Shown in pieces: positions 33,655 to 45,207 of a stretch of 64,000 nt of DNA. A program made the translations under genes and the position numbers. The stretch's first letter is position 1. Every line of letters starts with the position of its first letter. Below the pieces are notes generated by a model, which had not been told where the DNA came from, ran no database searches, and was given only the letters and a program-made list of their open reading frames with translations. This DNA comes from Dryocosmus kuriphilus (taxonomy: Eukaryota > Arthropoda > Insecta > Hymenoptera > Cynipidae), in assembly GCA_038277395.1 (NCBI GenBank), contig CM076191.1, positions 96,211,588-96,275,587 on the forward strand, read 5' to 3'.

Positions 33655-34190
33655 TATGACACCGTATCGGACGTGGGCCTCTTTGTATATTAAAGTGAGC
33701 CTCCGATACATGCCATCTGGCAGCGTCCCTAACCAGACTATAAGCTGCTAGCAAAGCTAGTATGGTAGGGTTTGTAGGAGCAGTCCTTATGAGATCTTCC
33801 AGTTAGATGTTGTCCATGTTCGGTGCACTGACCTGGTCTGTCATGCAAGTGTATGTGTGTGTTTATTTTCTCGAAATCAAGCAGCGACCATCGGGCGATA
33901 GTCCCCTCGAAGGGAGCCTCTCTCGCACGGAAATCGCTAACTCTTTTCCGAGTCTCTCAAAATTGGCTGGTGACCCTCAAGCAATTTTCCCCTCAACATG
34001 GAGCCTCTTCCCTGGGAGGTCACCAACCTCTTCTGATAGGACCTACATTTTAAGGTGGGTTCCGAACCACCAGAACCCCGGTTAAAGTACATAGAAAAAT
34101 TTCCATTGGTACCGGCACAGGGATCGAACCCAGTCCTCCTGGTCCGAAGCCTGACGCGCTATCATCTGAGCCACCGGGACTCATTTACTT
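33655..34190 (-). mobile_element. tRNA-Arg-related SINE, minus strand
   Basis: The head at 34109-34180 (reverse strand) reads GTCCCGGTGGCTCAGATGAT (A box) and GGGTTCGATCCC (B box); a CTTCGGA loop gives anticodon TCG, close to tRNA-Arg. A long unique body follows leftward with no ORF. It appears to continue across the copia insertion into the DNA left of 29156 (GTGCCGGGCATACCC), because copia's target duplication joins the two parts. Confidence 0.7.
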
Positions 34191-34199
34191 TTACTTGTT

Positions 34200-34500
34200 A
34201 CTTGAGGTTATTTAACTGATTTGAGAGGACTACGTTGTACAATTGTAATTACTTGTAATTTGAGGTTTATTTAACTGATTTCAGAGGACGACGTGTACAA
34301 GTAACTGCTGGGAACGTAAAGACAATCGGTGGTTAGCATACGGGGGTTTATATACTTTCCGTTCCCTGTAGAAGGATAGGGGCGAAAAATCATGTGCAAG
34401 GCACGTTCTGCGTGATATTCCGTACAAGTGACGATCTGCGCTAAACTCCGTACGAGTCACGTACAGAGGTGAATCTTGTGCGAGGCACGTACGGTTTCAT
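34200..34500 (+). repeat. Dispersed repeat R, copy 2 (right part)
   Basis: GACGACGTGTACAAGTAACTGC to GGGAACGTAAAGAC (quoted in parts) matches 18338-18375 of copy 1, followed by a GGGTTTTATA-like block. A short internal duplication (TTGAGGTT-TATTTAACTGATTT at 34203 and 34262) is seen. Further right it holds imprecise CACGTAC/GTGCGAGG repeats at 34390-34490, in the place of copy 1's 27-bp array. Confidence 0.6.
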
Positions 34501-36109
34501 TTTTGACTCTGCGTATGTCACCGTATTGAAAGTTACCATTGGATATTTCCTAATATCATTTCTTACGCTTAAATCTAATAGTACAATTTCTTATATCTAA
34601 ACTGGTATTCTAATTAACTTAAAATAGTTACTCATATATACTTGTACGCATACATGTATTTGTGACTGCACATACATGCGTATGCGTACATGCTTACATG
34701 AAACGATGCATCGATATTGATCCAAGTATTCGGATTGTTGCATAATGTAACTGCGCTATTCTTTTAAGTTAAGCCTGGGTACGTTATCGATGCATAGCAT
34801 CTCATGGTAATGCATGTCTGATTAATTCGTGCTTGCCTCCTTATCGACCGCGACACGGTTATCATACGTTGGAGTGTGATCATAATTCGCTATTCTACTT
34901 GTCAGGTAAGGCGTGCACTTGTCATAGGTATTCTAACTTCTGGATAAAGTGGATTTTCAAATTCTGAAATATGCGAATGTAACAGTATATGTGTTTACGA
35001 CTAAAACCGAAACCAGCAAAAATCAGACAAATACAAAACGGCTGGACATAACAAGCCCTAGCCGGACAAACCTCGCAGTACCCAAATTTCGCGCCCCACT
35101 CGCAGCACATGCATTATACCATGAAAAGAAGAGCGAAAGAAACAGAAAATAAAAATAAAAGAAAGTGTTTACGAGAATGAGGGATAGAATAGTGTCTGCG
35201 TGTGTGCATCCGTGCACGTAGGTCACTTTTACCCTATTGATGTAAAAATCTTTTGATTTTCCCGGGTAATCACGGCCTCAATAATACTGAGCTCGTAAAA
35301 ATCGGCTTCCCTTACATGAAATTATTCATGCACCGAGAGACTCAGCATGCGGTTGAATCACATCACAATTTGTCATCTTCATATTACACCAAATTCTTTG
35401 ACTTAAAACAATCCAAATAATTTATTAAACAATTTTTTATTTTTTGGCATCTTTTATAATAAGCGGTATTTCTTATTGATCCTGATCCAGCCTATGCTTA
35501 AAACTAAAACAGAATTTTCAAATATTAATAATAACGGAGACCAAACCACTTAACCAAATTTAAATGCATCACTTTAAAAGAAATATAGCTCAAAACTACG
35601 CAATGGTGGTTTTTACTTGGAAATCTTTTCAGCTTTGAATGGCAATCGCAGTTTCAACTTCGTACCTATTTTGATGAATTCCATTCGCATTCCTTTCTAT
35701 TTGCTCACCGGCTGTTGTCACGTTACATATAGATTTACGTCTGAATTAGTGTGTCGCATTAAAGTAATATTTTTAGCTTTAGTGTGGTGGCCTATCTTAA
35801 ATCGCTGAAATTCGTTGAATTAAAGCAACTTAATCTAAGTACATTCTGGTATTAAAATCGGTATCGATAATTACGTTAAAATGATGAAAAACTATTTTAT
35901 ATTTACACTTAAATAAACAAATAAAAAACTGTAAATTCAATTTGTTATAAATGTTGAATTTTTTTTTCTAAGCGTTAATCATTTCATATTATTTAAAGGT
36001 AAATTATTATAAATAAACTAGAACTTAACGTATTTATCGATTCCCATTTTACGATGATTATTTAACTAAGTCTAAATACTTAATTCTATCCAGAATACTA
36101 ATTTTTAAC
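34501..36109. other. AT-rich spacer inside the broken Helitron, nothing recognised
   Basis: Contains ACATACATG-type short repeats at 34650-34700 and a few chance ORFs. No gene or RNA recognised. Confidence 0.4.
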
Positions 36110-37545
36110 CGAGTAGGAATAAAATCATTTGCTGTTTTGAGAACGTATAAAGGTGTAACATATGATCCATTTAAAAATGCTGCAGTTACCATGGAACTGG
36201 TGGAAAATGATATTCAAGTTTTTTAAATTCTTGAGGAAACGTGTAACATCATGATGCCAAAGGAGTTAAGAAAATTTTTGGTTTGGTTTCTAATTGTTGA
36301 TAATATTATGTCTTCATATAAAATTTGGAAAATAAATTTAAAGATTATTTTTGTGAAGGATTTATAGACAATAATGAAAAAAGGGTATTACAAGAAATTA
36401 TTTTACTTCCTTGTGATATGGCAAGTCATCGAACTCGCAGAATGCGATAAAGGACAACGTTTTTGAAATTACAGTTTGATAAAAAAAAAATTACGAGAAT
36501 GTGACCTTATTTGGGATGAAGCGTCTGTGATTCCAAAAAAGCATTAGAAATAGTGGCTAGAACCTTAAGAGACTATTGTAATGTTGAAAATGTACCGTTT
36601 GTTGGAAAAATTAATAGTATTAAGAGATTTTCGATCAATTTTACCTGTAATTGGAAATAGTTGTCGAAAAAAATTGTTCAAGAGACAAATATTTTTATTT
36701 ATGGCCTAATTTTAGAATCATGAATTTTAAGCAAGATACAAGATCCTGTGATACCGATTTTTCAAACTTTTTAATAAAAGTAGGAGAAGGAAATATTAAT
36801 TCATTTAGTGTATCAGATAATTGGGAAACAGATGATGTTTGTAAAGAAATATATGGCTCATCTATATAACTGAAAACGGCGATTTATCAAATTGTGCAAT
36901 AATTGCTTGTCATAATGAAGATATTTATAAATGAAATAACGAAATATTAAATAAAATTTCAAAAGAAGTAACCTAGTATAGTTAAATTATGCTAAAAATA
37001 AAGGAATGAATCAAACTGATGAGGGCGTACAATTAAATTTTCCAACTGAATATTTAAATGCTTTAAAATTTCTTGCCTTACCAGTATATGAATTAACATT
37101 AAAAATTGGAGCAATTGTAATGCTTATAAGAAATTTGAGTATTAATGATGGACTTCGTAATAGGACACGATTAAAAATTTTACAATTGCATAAATTCAGT
37201 GTAAAGGTTATGGTCATTACTGGAGTTCAAAAGGGAACTACTGCTTTCATACCGCGCTTAACGTTAGACACGGGAGAATTTAAGTTTTCAATATTTATAT
37301 TATGTAGAAGACAATTTCCTATTGATTTAGCTTTTGCAATTACTATAAATAAATCTCTCAAGGTCAAAGTTTCGAAAAATTAGAAATATACCTACTTTCA
37401 TAGACCTTTGTTTTCTCATGGACAGTTGTATGTAGTTCTATCTAGATGTAAAAATCCTGATAAATTATTTGTTGAAAATAATTCACAAGATCATAAATTT
37501 ATGGCAAATATTGTTGGAAACAAATTTTCTAATAATTTATAAAAA
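36110..37545 (+). pseudogene. Helitron helicase remnant
   Basis: In order on the plus strand: FAVLRTYKGVTYDPFKNAAV and a MPKELRKFLVWFLI block (36142-36300), a CDLIWDEASVIPKKALEIV-like helicase motif II spread over frames (about 36500-36555), ARTLRDYCNVENVPFVGK, WPNFRIMNFKQDTRS with FSNFLIKVGEG (36690-36800), FPTEYLNALKF through LKIGAIVMLIRNLSINDG, RRQFPIDLAFAITINKS (37306-37356), and, after a frameshift, FSHGQLYVVLSRCKNPDKL (37402-37458). These are the Pif1-type helicase motifs of Helitrons. Many stops. Belongs with 25919-26860 and 27960-28320. Confidence 0.88.
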
Positions 37546-37805
37546 TATTTGAGTATTACAAATTTGTGTTCTCATGGTCATTAAATTTATATTTAATAAT
37601 TAATACTTTTTATAAAATGATAATTAATATTTTTATAATTTTAGATAATCTGCTTATAATTATTATATACGTGAATAATTTAATACGATTTGTTTTACAG
37701 ATTTTTGAGATGCTATATTGGTTACTTCTACGTAGTGAATCTTGGAAACAATTTCATTGAATTCTTTAAACAACAAATGTTTTTTTTTACATTTATATAT
37801 ATATA

Positions 37806-38739
37806 CGAGGTGTGATCAAAAAGTAAGGTGACTTTTTGAATTTCGCGGGATGCGTACAGTCGATATTCGTTTTCTTTTTTTCTTATGCCGATACACTCGT
37901 CCCAAAAATATGTGCACAGTTTCAGCTATATAGCATTCTTTGTTTGTTTGTGAGAGGCATAAAGGTTAGAAGTGTTTTGCGTGCTCGGCGATTTTCTGCT
38001 GTGGAGAAAAATAGATGAAAGAATTTGCATCCAATTATGTGTAAGAAATGGAATTAAGCGCTCCAAAACACTTGAAATGTTGACAGTGGCATACGGTGAG
38101 TGTACTCTGAGTAAAAAAAATGTTTATAAGTGGTACAAGCTCTTTTGGGAAGGCCGAGAAGATGTTAATGACGAAGCTCGCCCTGGACGTCCCAGCACGT
38201 CAACAACTGATGAAAACGTTGAAGAAGTAAAGAAAATAGTATTGGCGAATCGTCGAATTACCATTAGAGAAGTTTCTGATGATGTCGGCATCTCGTTTGG
38301 CTCGTGCCAAGCAATTTTAGTGGATATTTTGGGCATGAGACGTGTGTCAGCGAAGTTTGTTCCGAAACCACGAGAATGCTCCAGCTCACACCTCATTGCT
38401 TGTTCGTAATTTTTTGGCCAATAACAACACCATAATCATGCCTCAGCCACCGTATTCACCAGATTTCGCTCCCTGCGACTTTGTCCTGTTTCCAAAACTG
38501 AAAAGACCCATGAAAGGACGGCGTTTTGCGACGATTGAGGAGATAAAGACCGCATCGCTGGAAGAGCTGAAGGCTATACCAAAAAGTGCTTATCAGAAAT
38601 GCTTTGAGGATTGGAAAAAGCGCTGGCACAAATGTATTATATCCGAGGGGGATAACTTTAAAGGGGACAACATCAATATTGATAAATAAATAAATATTTT
38701 TTGATAAAAATAAAAAGTCGCCTTACTTTTTGATCATAC

Positions 38740-38743
<4 letters not shown>
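37806..38743 (+). mobile_element. mariner element with internal deletion
   Basis: Inverted ends of about 30 bp (GAGGTGTGATCAAAAAGTAA at left, its slightly diverged complement at right) bordered by TA on both sides (37804-37805, 38744-38745). The length, 938 bp, is about 350-400 bp shorter than typical mariners because the centre of the transposase is missing. Confidence 0.95.
37972..38689 (+). pseudogene. mariner transposase, centre deleted
   Basis: The N-terminal part (to about 38370) has the DNA-binding helix-turn-helix region with YKWYKLFWEGREDVNDEARP and GRPSTSTTDENVEEV, ending at VSAKFVPK. It jumps directly to ENAPAHTSLLVRNFL and PPYSPDFAPCDFVLFPKLK in another frame, ending at 38689. 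The deletion at about 38365 removes the two first catalytic Asp regions, leaving only the last Asp of the D,D34D triad. Cannot transpose by itself. Confidence 0.93.

Positions 38744-38796
<53 letters not shown>
38744..38796. repeat. TA microsatellite at mariner right end
   Basis: About 26 TA repeats directly after the mariner. A shorter TA run (37795-37805) precedes it, so the element inserted in, or seeded, a TA tract. Confidence 0.9.
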
Positions 38797-38800
<4 letters not shown>

Positions 38801-40659
38801 AATTATAAGGTCAACGGATTATTCGTATTATTTGAAATTTTATTTCTCAAGTTATATTGTAATAATTATAATGTATTGATTTTAAATAATTAAAAAATAA
38901 ATAAAAGTCAAGTCGGGGAATAGAAATATTGGATTAAAGTGGAATAAAAACCTTACTGTAAATAATTTTTTTTTTAAACTAAGCAGAGGGTAGGCGCTTT
39001 TAATATTAATATTTAATAATATTTAATTTTTTCCATCAGATCATTTATTCTGTGTACATTGTGCGTTAAGGTAATGTGACACACTAAAATATCTACATTA
39101 ACGACCTTAATTTTTTTGGGTTAATCATTTTTTTTTTAAATCCAAGAACTTTTTTTCTAAATAAAATATCGGACTGAAACTTCGGGAAATGCATGAGAAG
39201 ACAATAAACTACGTTTATATATATTATTCGAGAGGGAATTTTGAACAAAAAATTCCCGACGAAATAAAAACTGGAAACATTTTTTATGCTTACAGTTTTA
39301 TTTCAATTAGTTCAATTCAATTTCAATTTCTAAAAAAGTGTCATCCAATTGTTGGCAAAAGTGCATTTTGGTTATGCCGAACTAATCAAATCTCAAAATT
39401 TATAGTGTCAAAAATATTGAACCTTTTGGACTTAGAAATTTTAGCCAATCAGCCGCAAGAGCAAGTGAGTTGCGCTCTCCAAGAAATTTTAGCGAATCAG
39501 CCGCAAGAGCAAATGAGCTACGCCCTCCATGGGGGCCCCCGTAAAATATCCATATTTTCGGAGTTTTGCCAAAAATACATTTTTGATAAGTCTGAACTAA
39601 CTAAACTTTAAAATTTATAGTCAGAAAAATTTAAACTTTTGTACTTAACAAATTTTAACCGATCGGCCGTGAGCGTAAACGAGCAGAGCCCTCCACGGTG
39701 GCCCTTGTCGATTTGCCTGCGTGGATCGCTCACTCGGGCTCATAGTTGAATTCAGATTTCTTAAGTTTGGGATGACTTTTAGAAATTAATTCTATAGCTT
39801 TCATGACTTTGTTCATGTGGTGATAAAAGATTGGGGTAGTTGCGCATATTTATAATTATTTTATTTTCCTTGTGAAATTAAAAGAACGGTAAAAAAATTA
39901 ATGTAATCACTTAAGGAAAGCTTTTTTATGTTTTAATATTTTTTATTAATTTTGTAAAAGTATACCTAGTTTTTGAATTTTTTTGCGGAAAGATGAGGCA
40001 ATGCTGATTGGTTGGCGCGGAGGAAGTAAGCATCAGTCTGAGTAGCGTGTTTGGTGGGGGAATCAATATACCCACTAGTGATTGAGTGTAGACAGTAAAC
40101 ATAACCTATTTTCGGCTTTACTTTACTAAAAGGTGATAAAAATGCCTAGAATATCCGTAAAACTGGATTTTGTAAAGTGTGAAATCGTAAATGTGCCGGT
40201 TCTTCCAACGACCAAATTATGTAATTTGGTGAGATCTAGTTATGGTTGGCACTTAACAATTTCAACTACAAAAATATTCCTGTTAGGAATTGAAACTTGA
40301 ATTTCGCCATCTGTCTGCTAGATACTTCGTTAGTCAATGGAGCCACTGCATAACATTTTTCTGATTGGATGGCACGGTTTTTCCGAACGTGACGTTTCAA
40401 GGTCATAGTGTTCTTTGAATAGGGTTTTCGATACTTTTTTTTAAATGCTTCTTTCCTCAGAAATGAAGTACTCCAAATTTTGGTTAAATGTATTATAATT
40501 TTTAGAATTGTATACAGTGCTTAAAAAATATATTATTTAAGTCATGCAACTACTCCATTTAATTTTTAAAAATTAATTTATGTGAAATTTGGAGTATTAA
40601 TCAAAAACTGACTCTAACCAGACTTTTTAGGGGTTGAAACTGGTGAATTATATTTTTCA
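38797..40659. other. AT-rich spacer with a local duplication
   Basis: GAAATTTTAGCCAATCAGCC and its neighbour are duplicated 48 bp apart (39434 and 39482). A looser, larger duplication pairs 39330-39470 with 39565-39700 (AAAATTTATAGT, GAGCAGAGCCCTCCACGG-like words). The 140-codon frame at 39189-39611 spans this repeat and has no recognised domain. No other feature seen. Confidence 0.5.
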
Positions 40660-42490
40660 TGGATTTGCGATTCGTTTAGGGTGATATTTAAAGCTTTTAA
40701 CTCCTGCCTCTCACAAACCTGCAAAATGAGGCGCGGAAGGTGTTACGAAATGCCGCGAAGTGCCTTCAATTACAAACTCATTATGCAGATCAATATCAAA
40801 CCGTAAACTTAGGATGCAGTTCCTTAATTCACGTTCAGCACCTTAAAACGTTGTGCCATTGTCACTGTGAATATGTAGGCCTTCCTCGCTTAGAATAAAA
40901 TCGCTGGAAGCCGGCAAGGAAGCAAGCCGACGAATAGTCCGACACTGTTTCTGAATAAACAGCTCTCGCCGAATAGCAAACGAACAGTGCATCATAATTC
41001 ATGACTTTTTTTGCCTCTGCCAGATTCTAAGCCAACACTAAATGGACCTGCATAATCGAAGCCAGTGTGAGCGAAGGGGCGACTAGGCGTGACTCGAAAA
41101 TCTGGTAAGCTTCCAGTGAGTTGCTAAGAAACAGGATTTCGTTTAAGTGTACATTCTACAGAAAGTCTAATCAATCATTTAACCATCGAGCAAACTCCGC
41201 ATACCATACCTTATGTGAGCATGCTCTGCGATAAGTCCAGTGATGTGATGGCGACGTAAAATGATATGATGCTTCTCATTAAAGCTAATGGGAGCATAAC
41301 GAAGTCTCCCTCCCAATCGCAAAAGCCCATGAGAGTCCAAAAATAGATTTAAGCTTTTGAGCGGAGAGTTCTTTTGAACTGCTTCTTCTTTATTTAAGGC
41401 CTTCAGTTCAATGGGAAACGTAATGATTTGTGCTAATCTCATCCAGAAAATCCCAGCTTGTTGGATTTCTAACGCATCAGGAGAGCGAGTGGATAATTGA
41501 GGTTTAGGTTTAGAATATTTAGAACGTTTATGATCAAAGGCAGCAACAAACCTCTAACAATAGACAGTCACTCGAACCAGTTTAGGCTAAGAAGAATAGT
41601 GAATCGTCACTTTTAAACGGTCTGTTAATCGCGCTTAAAACGCGTTGAGTTCTTGGAGCTCGTTACTCTAAATCCGTAGGAGAGGATTGGTCGTGGCGAG
41701 AATTAGGCCATTGCGTAGAATGACGCGACAACCACGGTGGACCCTGCCACCATAATGGATAGCCCTAAATTATTTCAGAAAAATTTCCCGGATGTCACAG
41801 TCAGCGGGATTATCCTTAGATTATACTTAGTGAGGCACCAGCTCGTGATTCAATGCAACCCTATGAGCAACGAAAGTAGGACAATTTGATGGATTATGGG
41901 TTACTACTTTCAACTGAAATGAATCCGAATTAGGATTCCAATACAAACCAAAAACCTTGAGCTGAGCATCCTCAGCTATTGGAAACTCAATAGCTCGTTC
42001 ATACTGACCCGAAGGAATAGATATCAAATAGATATCACTTTTTGAATAGAAGAATATCCTTCAGTAAGTCAGGATCATTAGATGCGCACGTGTCAGAATG
42101 TAAAGCACCAACCTCCAACAACTGTGTCACTTGAGTTCTCTTCATCTTAGCCTCTCAACAGATAGGGCCTTAAATTATACATTTTAACAAAGTATGATTC
42201 CCCTTACAAAGGAAGCACTGAGAAGTGTAAGATGCATTATGGTATTTTACTTCCGATTGTTTCGAATTTTTATTCTCTTCCTGAGAAGTAGCTTTGGAGC
42301 TAGCCTTTGCGGCTGGAGTAGCTTCCAAGATGTGAATTATTTTCCCCAAAAAGGTATCAAGTTTTTGATAAGTTGGATATTCAGAGCTAGAGCCTAAATG
42401 TATTTCTCCTTCTTTAAGAGAAGGAATATCAAGTTTTTGTCTTATGATATTTACAAAAGTAAGATTTTCTCCCAGATACATTCAAAATAA
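40660..42490 (-). pseudogene. BEL/Pao gag-pol relic, minus strand, heavily decayed
   Basis: Reading leftward: a gag-end zinc knuckle CFLCKGNHTLLKC (42172-42210), a KVFGLYWNPNSDSFQ block (about 41925-41970) typical after the RT of BEL elements, the pre-integrase block LSTRSPDALEIQQAGIFW, then FLDSHGLLRLGGRLRYAP (41285-41340), and integrase pieces including APHFAG and EAGVKSF at about 40700-40730. Most of RT and parts of integrase are missing. No LTRs found. It is not a copy of the BEL element at 4947: the shared motifs differ throughout. Confidence 0.75.
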
Positions 42491-42715
42491 TAGTTCATCG
42501 GAATTGATGATAATTGGGCATATTGCGTAAATCAGAAATATAAATCTACATTAGCGTCTTTAACAAAACTCTGATAAAACCCAATTTTAAAAACTTTTTT
42601 TTTTGACTGCGCGGAAGCTCGGGATACTGATTTGTCTATTTCAATTTTTACACACACTTTACATCTTTTCAACACCTAATTACATTGTAAACAAGGATTT
42701 TACCTAAGCTATAGT

Positions 42716-43301
42716 GTCAAAGAAAGTCATAGAATCTCGTTTTTGGCCATTTTTGACATAATGTAGCGAGCACACGTGACTTATTAGAGACATATAATAG
42801 GGTATAAAGTAAAGCTTAAACCTTTATCCATAAGCCTCGGATTCCAAAAAGGCGGAAGCATTACGGAAATTTTGCGCAGCACAGTTTTTTTTTGCATGCG
42901 CACCACCGGCAACCTTACATACTGGCTTTCTGCTACGCTAGCTTTCACGCTGCTAGCTATTCAAAAATGCTAAAGTCTAATAATAATATAAAGATATATA
43001 ATATAAGATATATATGTAATATAAATATGAAGATATTTATTGGGTGTCAACGTTTTTGAGTAGCTAGCAGCGTGAAATCTAGCGTAGCAGGCAGCCAGTA
43101 TGCAAGGTTGCGGCTGGTGCGCGCGCAAAAAAAAAAAAAACCCTGTGCTGCGCAGAATTTCCGTAATGCTTCCAATTTTTTGGAACCCTATACTTATAGA
43201 TAAAGATTCAAGCTTTACTTTCTACCCTATTCGTTGTCTAATAAGTCACATATGCTTACTACATTATGTCAAAAATCGCCAAAAAAACGGGTTTCTTTGA
43301 C
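42716..43301. repeat. Long palindrome / foldback MITE
   Basis: Arms 42716-42963 and about 43050-43301 are reverse complements of each other, from GTCAAAGAAA at the left tip to TTTCTTTGAC at the right, around an AT-rich centre of about 85 bp (ATATAAGATATATA). Shared words include GACTTATTAGA, TACGGAAATT and AGCTAGCAGCGTGAAA. No clear target duplication. Confidence 0.9.
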
Positions 43302-44616
43302 TTTTTAAACCTGTTTTTTTAAAAAAACGTGATGTGATGGGACATTTCGATTTCGGATTCGTAATAGACAGACAAAAAACGCATCGAAGTCATTCAGCCA
43401 TACAGCGAAAGTAAAAAAAAAACATCAAAAATGTTGTACAGTGGTATGTCCTCAAATGGTTGAATTTCAAGCATATTATTTTAATTATGGAAATATGTAA
43501 TCACTTTAATTTGAAATTGCGAATTTTAAACTCTTATTTATAAATTATTATATTATTATTATTATTTAATTTATTGAAAAATTCGTTTTGATGTACAATT
43601 TTCAAAGATTTAAAGTAGAACCCCAAGAATTTTACATTTTATCGATTAAAAAAAGTTTTCTTTTAAACTTTGTGTTTCCAAATGCGTATGCGTAAATTCA
43701 TTCGGTTCGGTTTGAAACCAGTAACAAATAATAGAAAGAATCAATTTTAATGTATTATTTTAACTTATTATTTTCAACATTATTTTAATTCATCATTATC
43801 ATTATTAAAGAATTTAATTTTATGCAAATTATTAAATTTAAATTATTAGCAACAACAAATTACAGTGACGCTAAATTTACAACCTTTTCATAGCTTTATC
43901 AGTGAAATGACTTTCGACTGAATCTAAAAAATTAATTGACTATCAAAATGTATAATTACTATCTAGATTTGCATAGTTATTATTTTTAACTTTGAACTCT
44001 TAATTTTTACAGTCTATTTATAAAATTTAAATTCTTAATGACAAAAAATTACCGACGCAGTAAATTTATAAGTTTTTCATAGTTTTAGAAGTATTACGAT
44101 CTTTCAGTCATTCTAAAACTCTAAAGAGTTAATTGACTATCAAAATTTATATTTAATATTTACATTTCCTTAATTAAAATTTATTAGAAGTGCCAATATT
44201 TTTAAATTATAACTGAAATGTCAATATATATGCAGTGGTGTAGGCCTAAAAAGAAAATTGGCCTGGCTGTACTGTCATAGAAACTTCCCGCAGTAAGAAG
44301 GCTTCTCTGGTAGAAACTTCTGATAAAGAATTGTTTCCGAAGCTATCCAATCGTTTCCATTTTGTGCGAACTTTTCCGAGATCTGCATGCGATTCTTTCC
44401 GAAAATTTCTGATAAAAGATTAATATCACATTTTATGAAAAAATGCTGTTAATTTAATTCATAATCTATTTACAAGCTATTCTCACTGACTTGCATATTT
44501 CGGTTAAAAGTAGTAAAAATTTCTGATAGAAGTGGAAAGCTTCGGATGTAGATTTTAGAAAGAATCTGAAGGAAAGTTGTACACAAACTTGTCCGAAATT
44601 TTTACAGGGTTATTTA
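43302..44616. other. AT-rich spacer, nothing recognised
   Basis: Long A/T runs; two related stretches near 43840-43930 and 44030-44130 (AATTACAGTGACGCTAAATT against AATTACCGACGCAGTAAATT) point to an old local duplication. No gene. Confidence 0.45.
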
Positions 44617-44955
44617 TGAGTTAAAATTTGCCAATTGTACTCGCCTAAAATATTGTTGTCGCCAATCTTAGCGTAACTCCGTCGATTTGTAGTGCTTGTG
44701 GACTTCTTTAAATCCTAAAAAAGGAGACCTTAATACCGCGGGTTGTCAATATACAGGGGTCCGAATTTTCGACGTTTCATCCTGACAAAAATTCTATTTT
44801 ATTTGCACTTTTGGATAGCTGGAGAACGATTCAAATGTCTTAAACATTTTCAAAATAATAGGTTTAATTGTGGGAAGACGAAAATCAAGAACAAAATAAT
44901 AAATGTTTCGGCTGTTTGATTCCACTTTCCCTTTCAAATTTCGCGGCCCTTTTTG
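44617..44955 (+). repeat. Left inverted end of the DNA transposon
   Basis: The outer 175 bp match 50065-50243, the inner 145 bp match 46845-46960. On the reverse strand the inner part still reads like the transposase C-terminus (PRNLKGKVESNSR, PTIKPIILKM), which explains the otherwise odd minus-strand ORF at 44794-45093. Confidence 0.8.
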
Positions 44956-45207
44956 GCGCGAAGGCCGCCGTATACTCCAAGTAATCGCTAACGCGCAACG
45001 TGGCGCTGCCATGCGTTTGATATCTGCAGCTGACTTCACACACTCTTCATTGCACTCTTGCATTTGCTTAACTGAATCGTAGATAACGGTCATTTTAGCA
45101 TTTATAGTTCATACCCCATCTTGGACTTTCAATAATTTCACTGATCCTTCTTTCTTATACACATCCATCGTCGTATTTCCATTTCATGTAATTCACAATA
45201 ACAAATA

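Noticed and set aside
39189..39611. 140-codon ORF as a host gene
   Set aside because: Its second half is a 48-bp tandem duplication and the rest has no domain; nearby non-coding DNA shows the same diverged repeat.
44794..45093. Minus-strand ORF as a separate gene
   Set aside because: It is the inverted copy of the transposase C-terminus within the left end of the DNA transposon.
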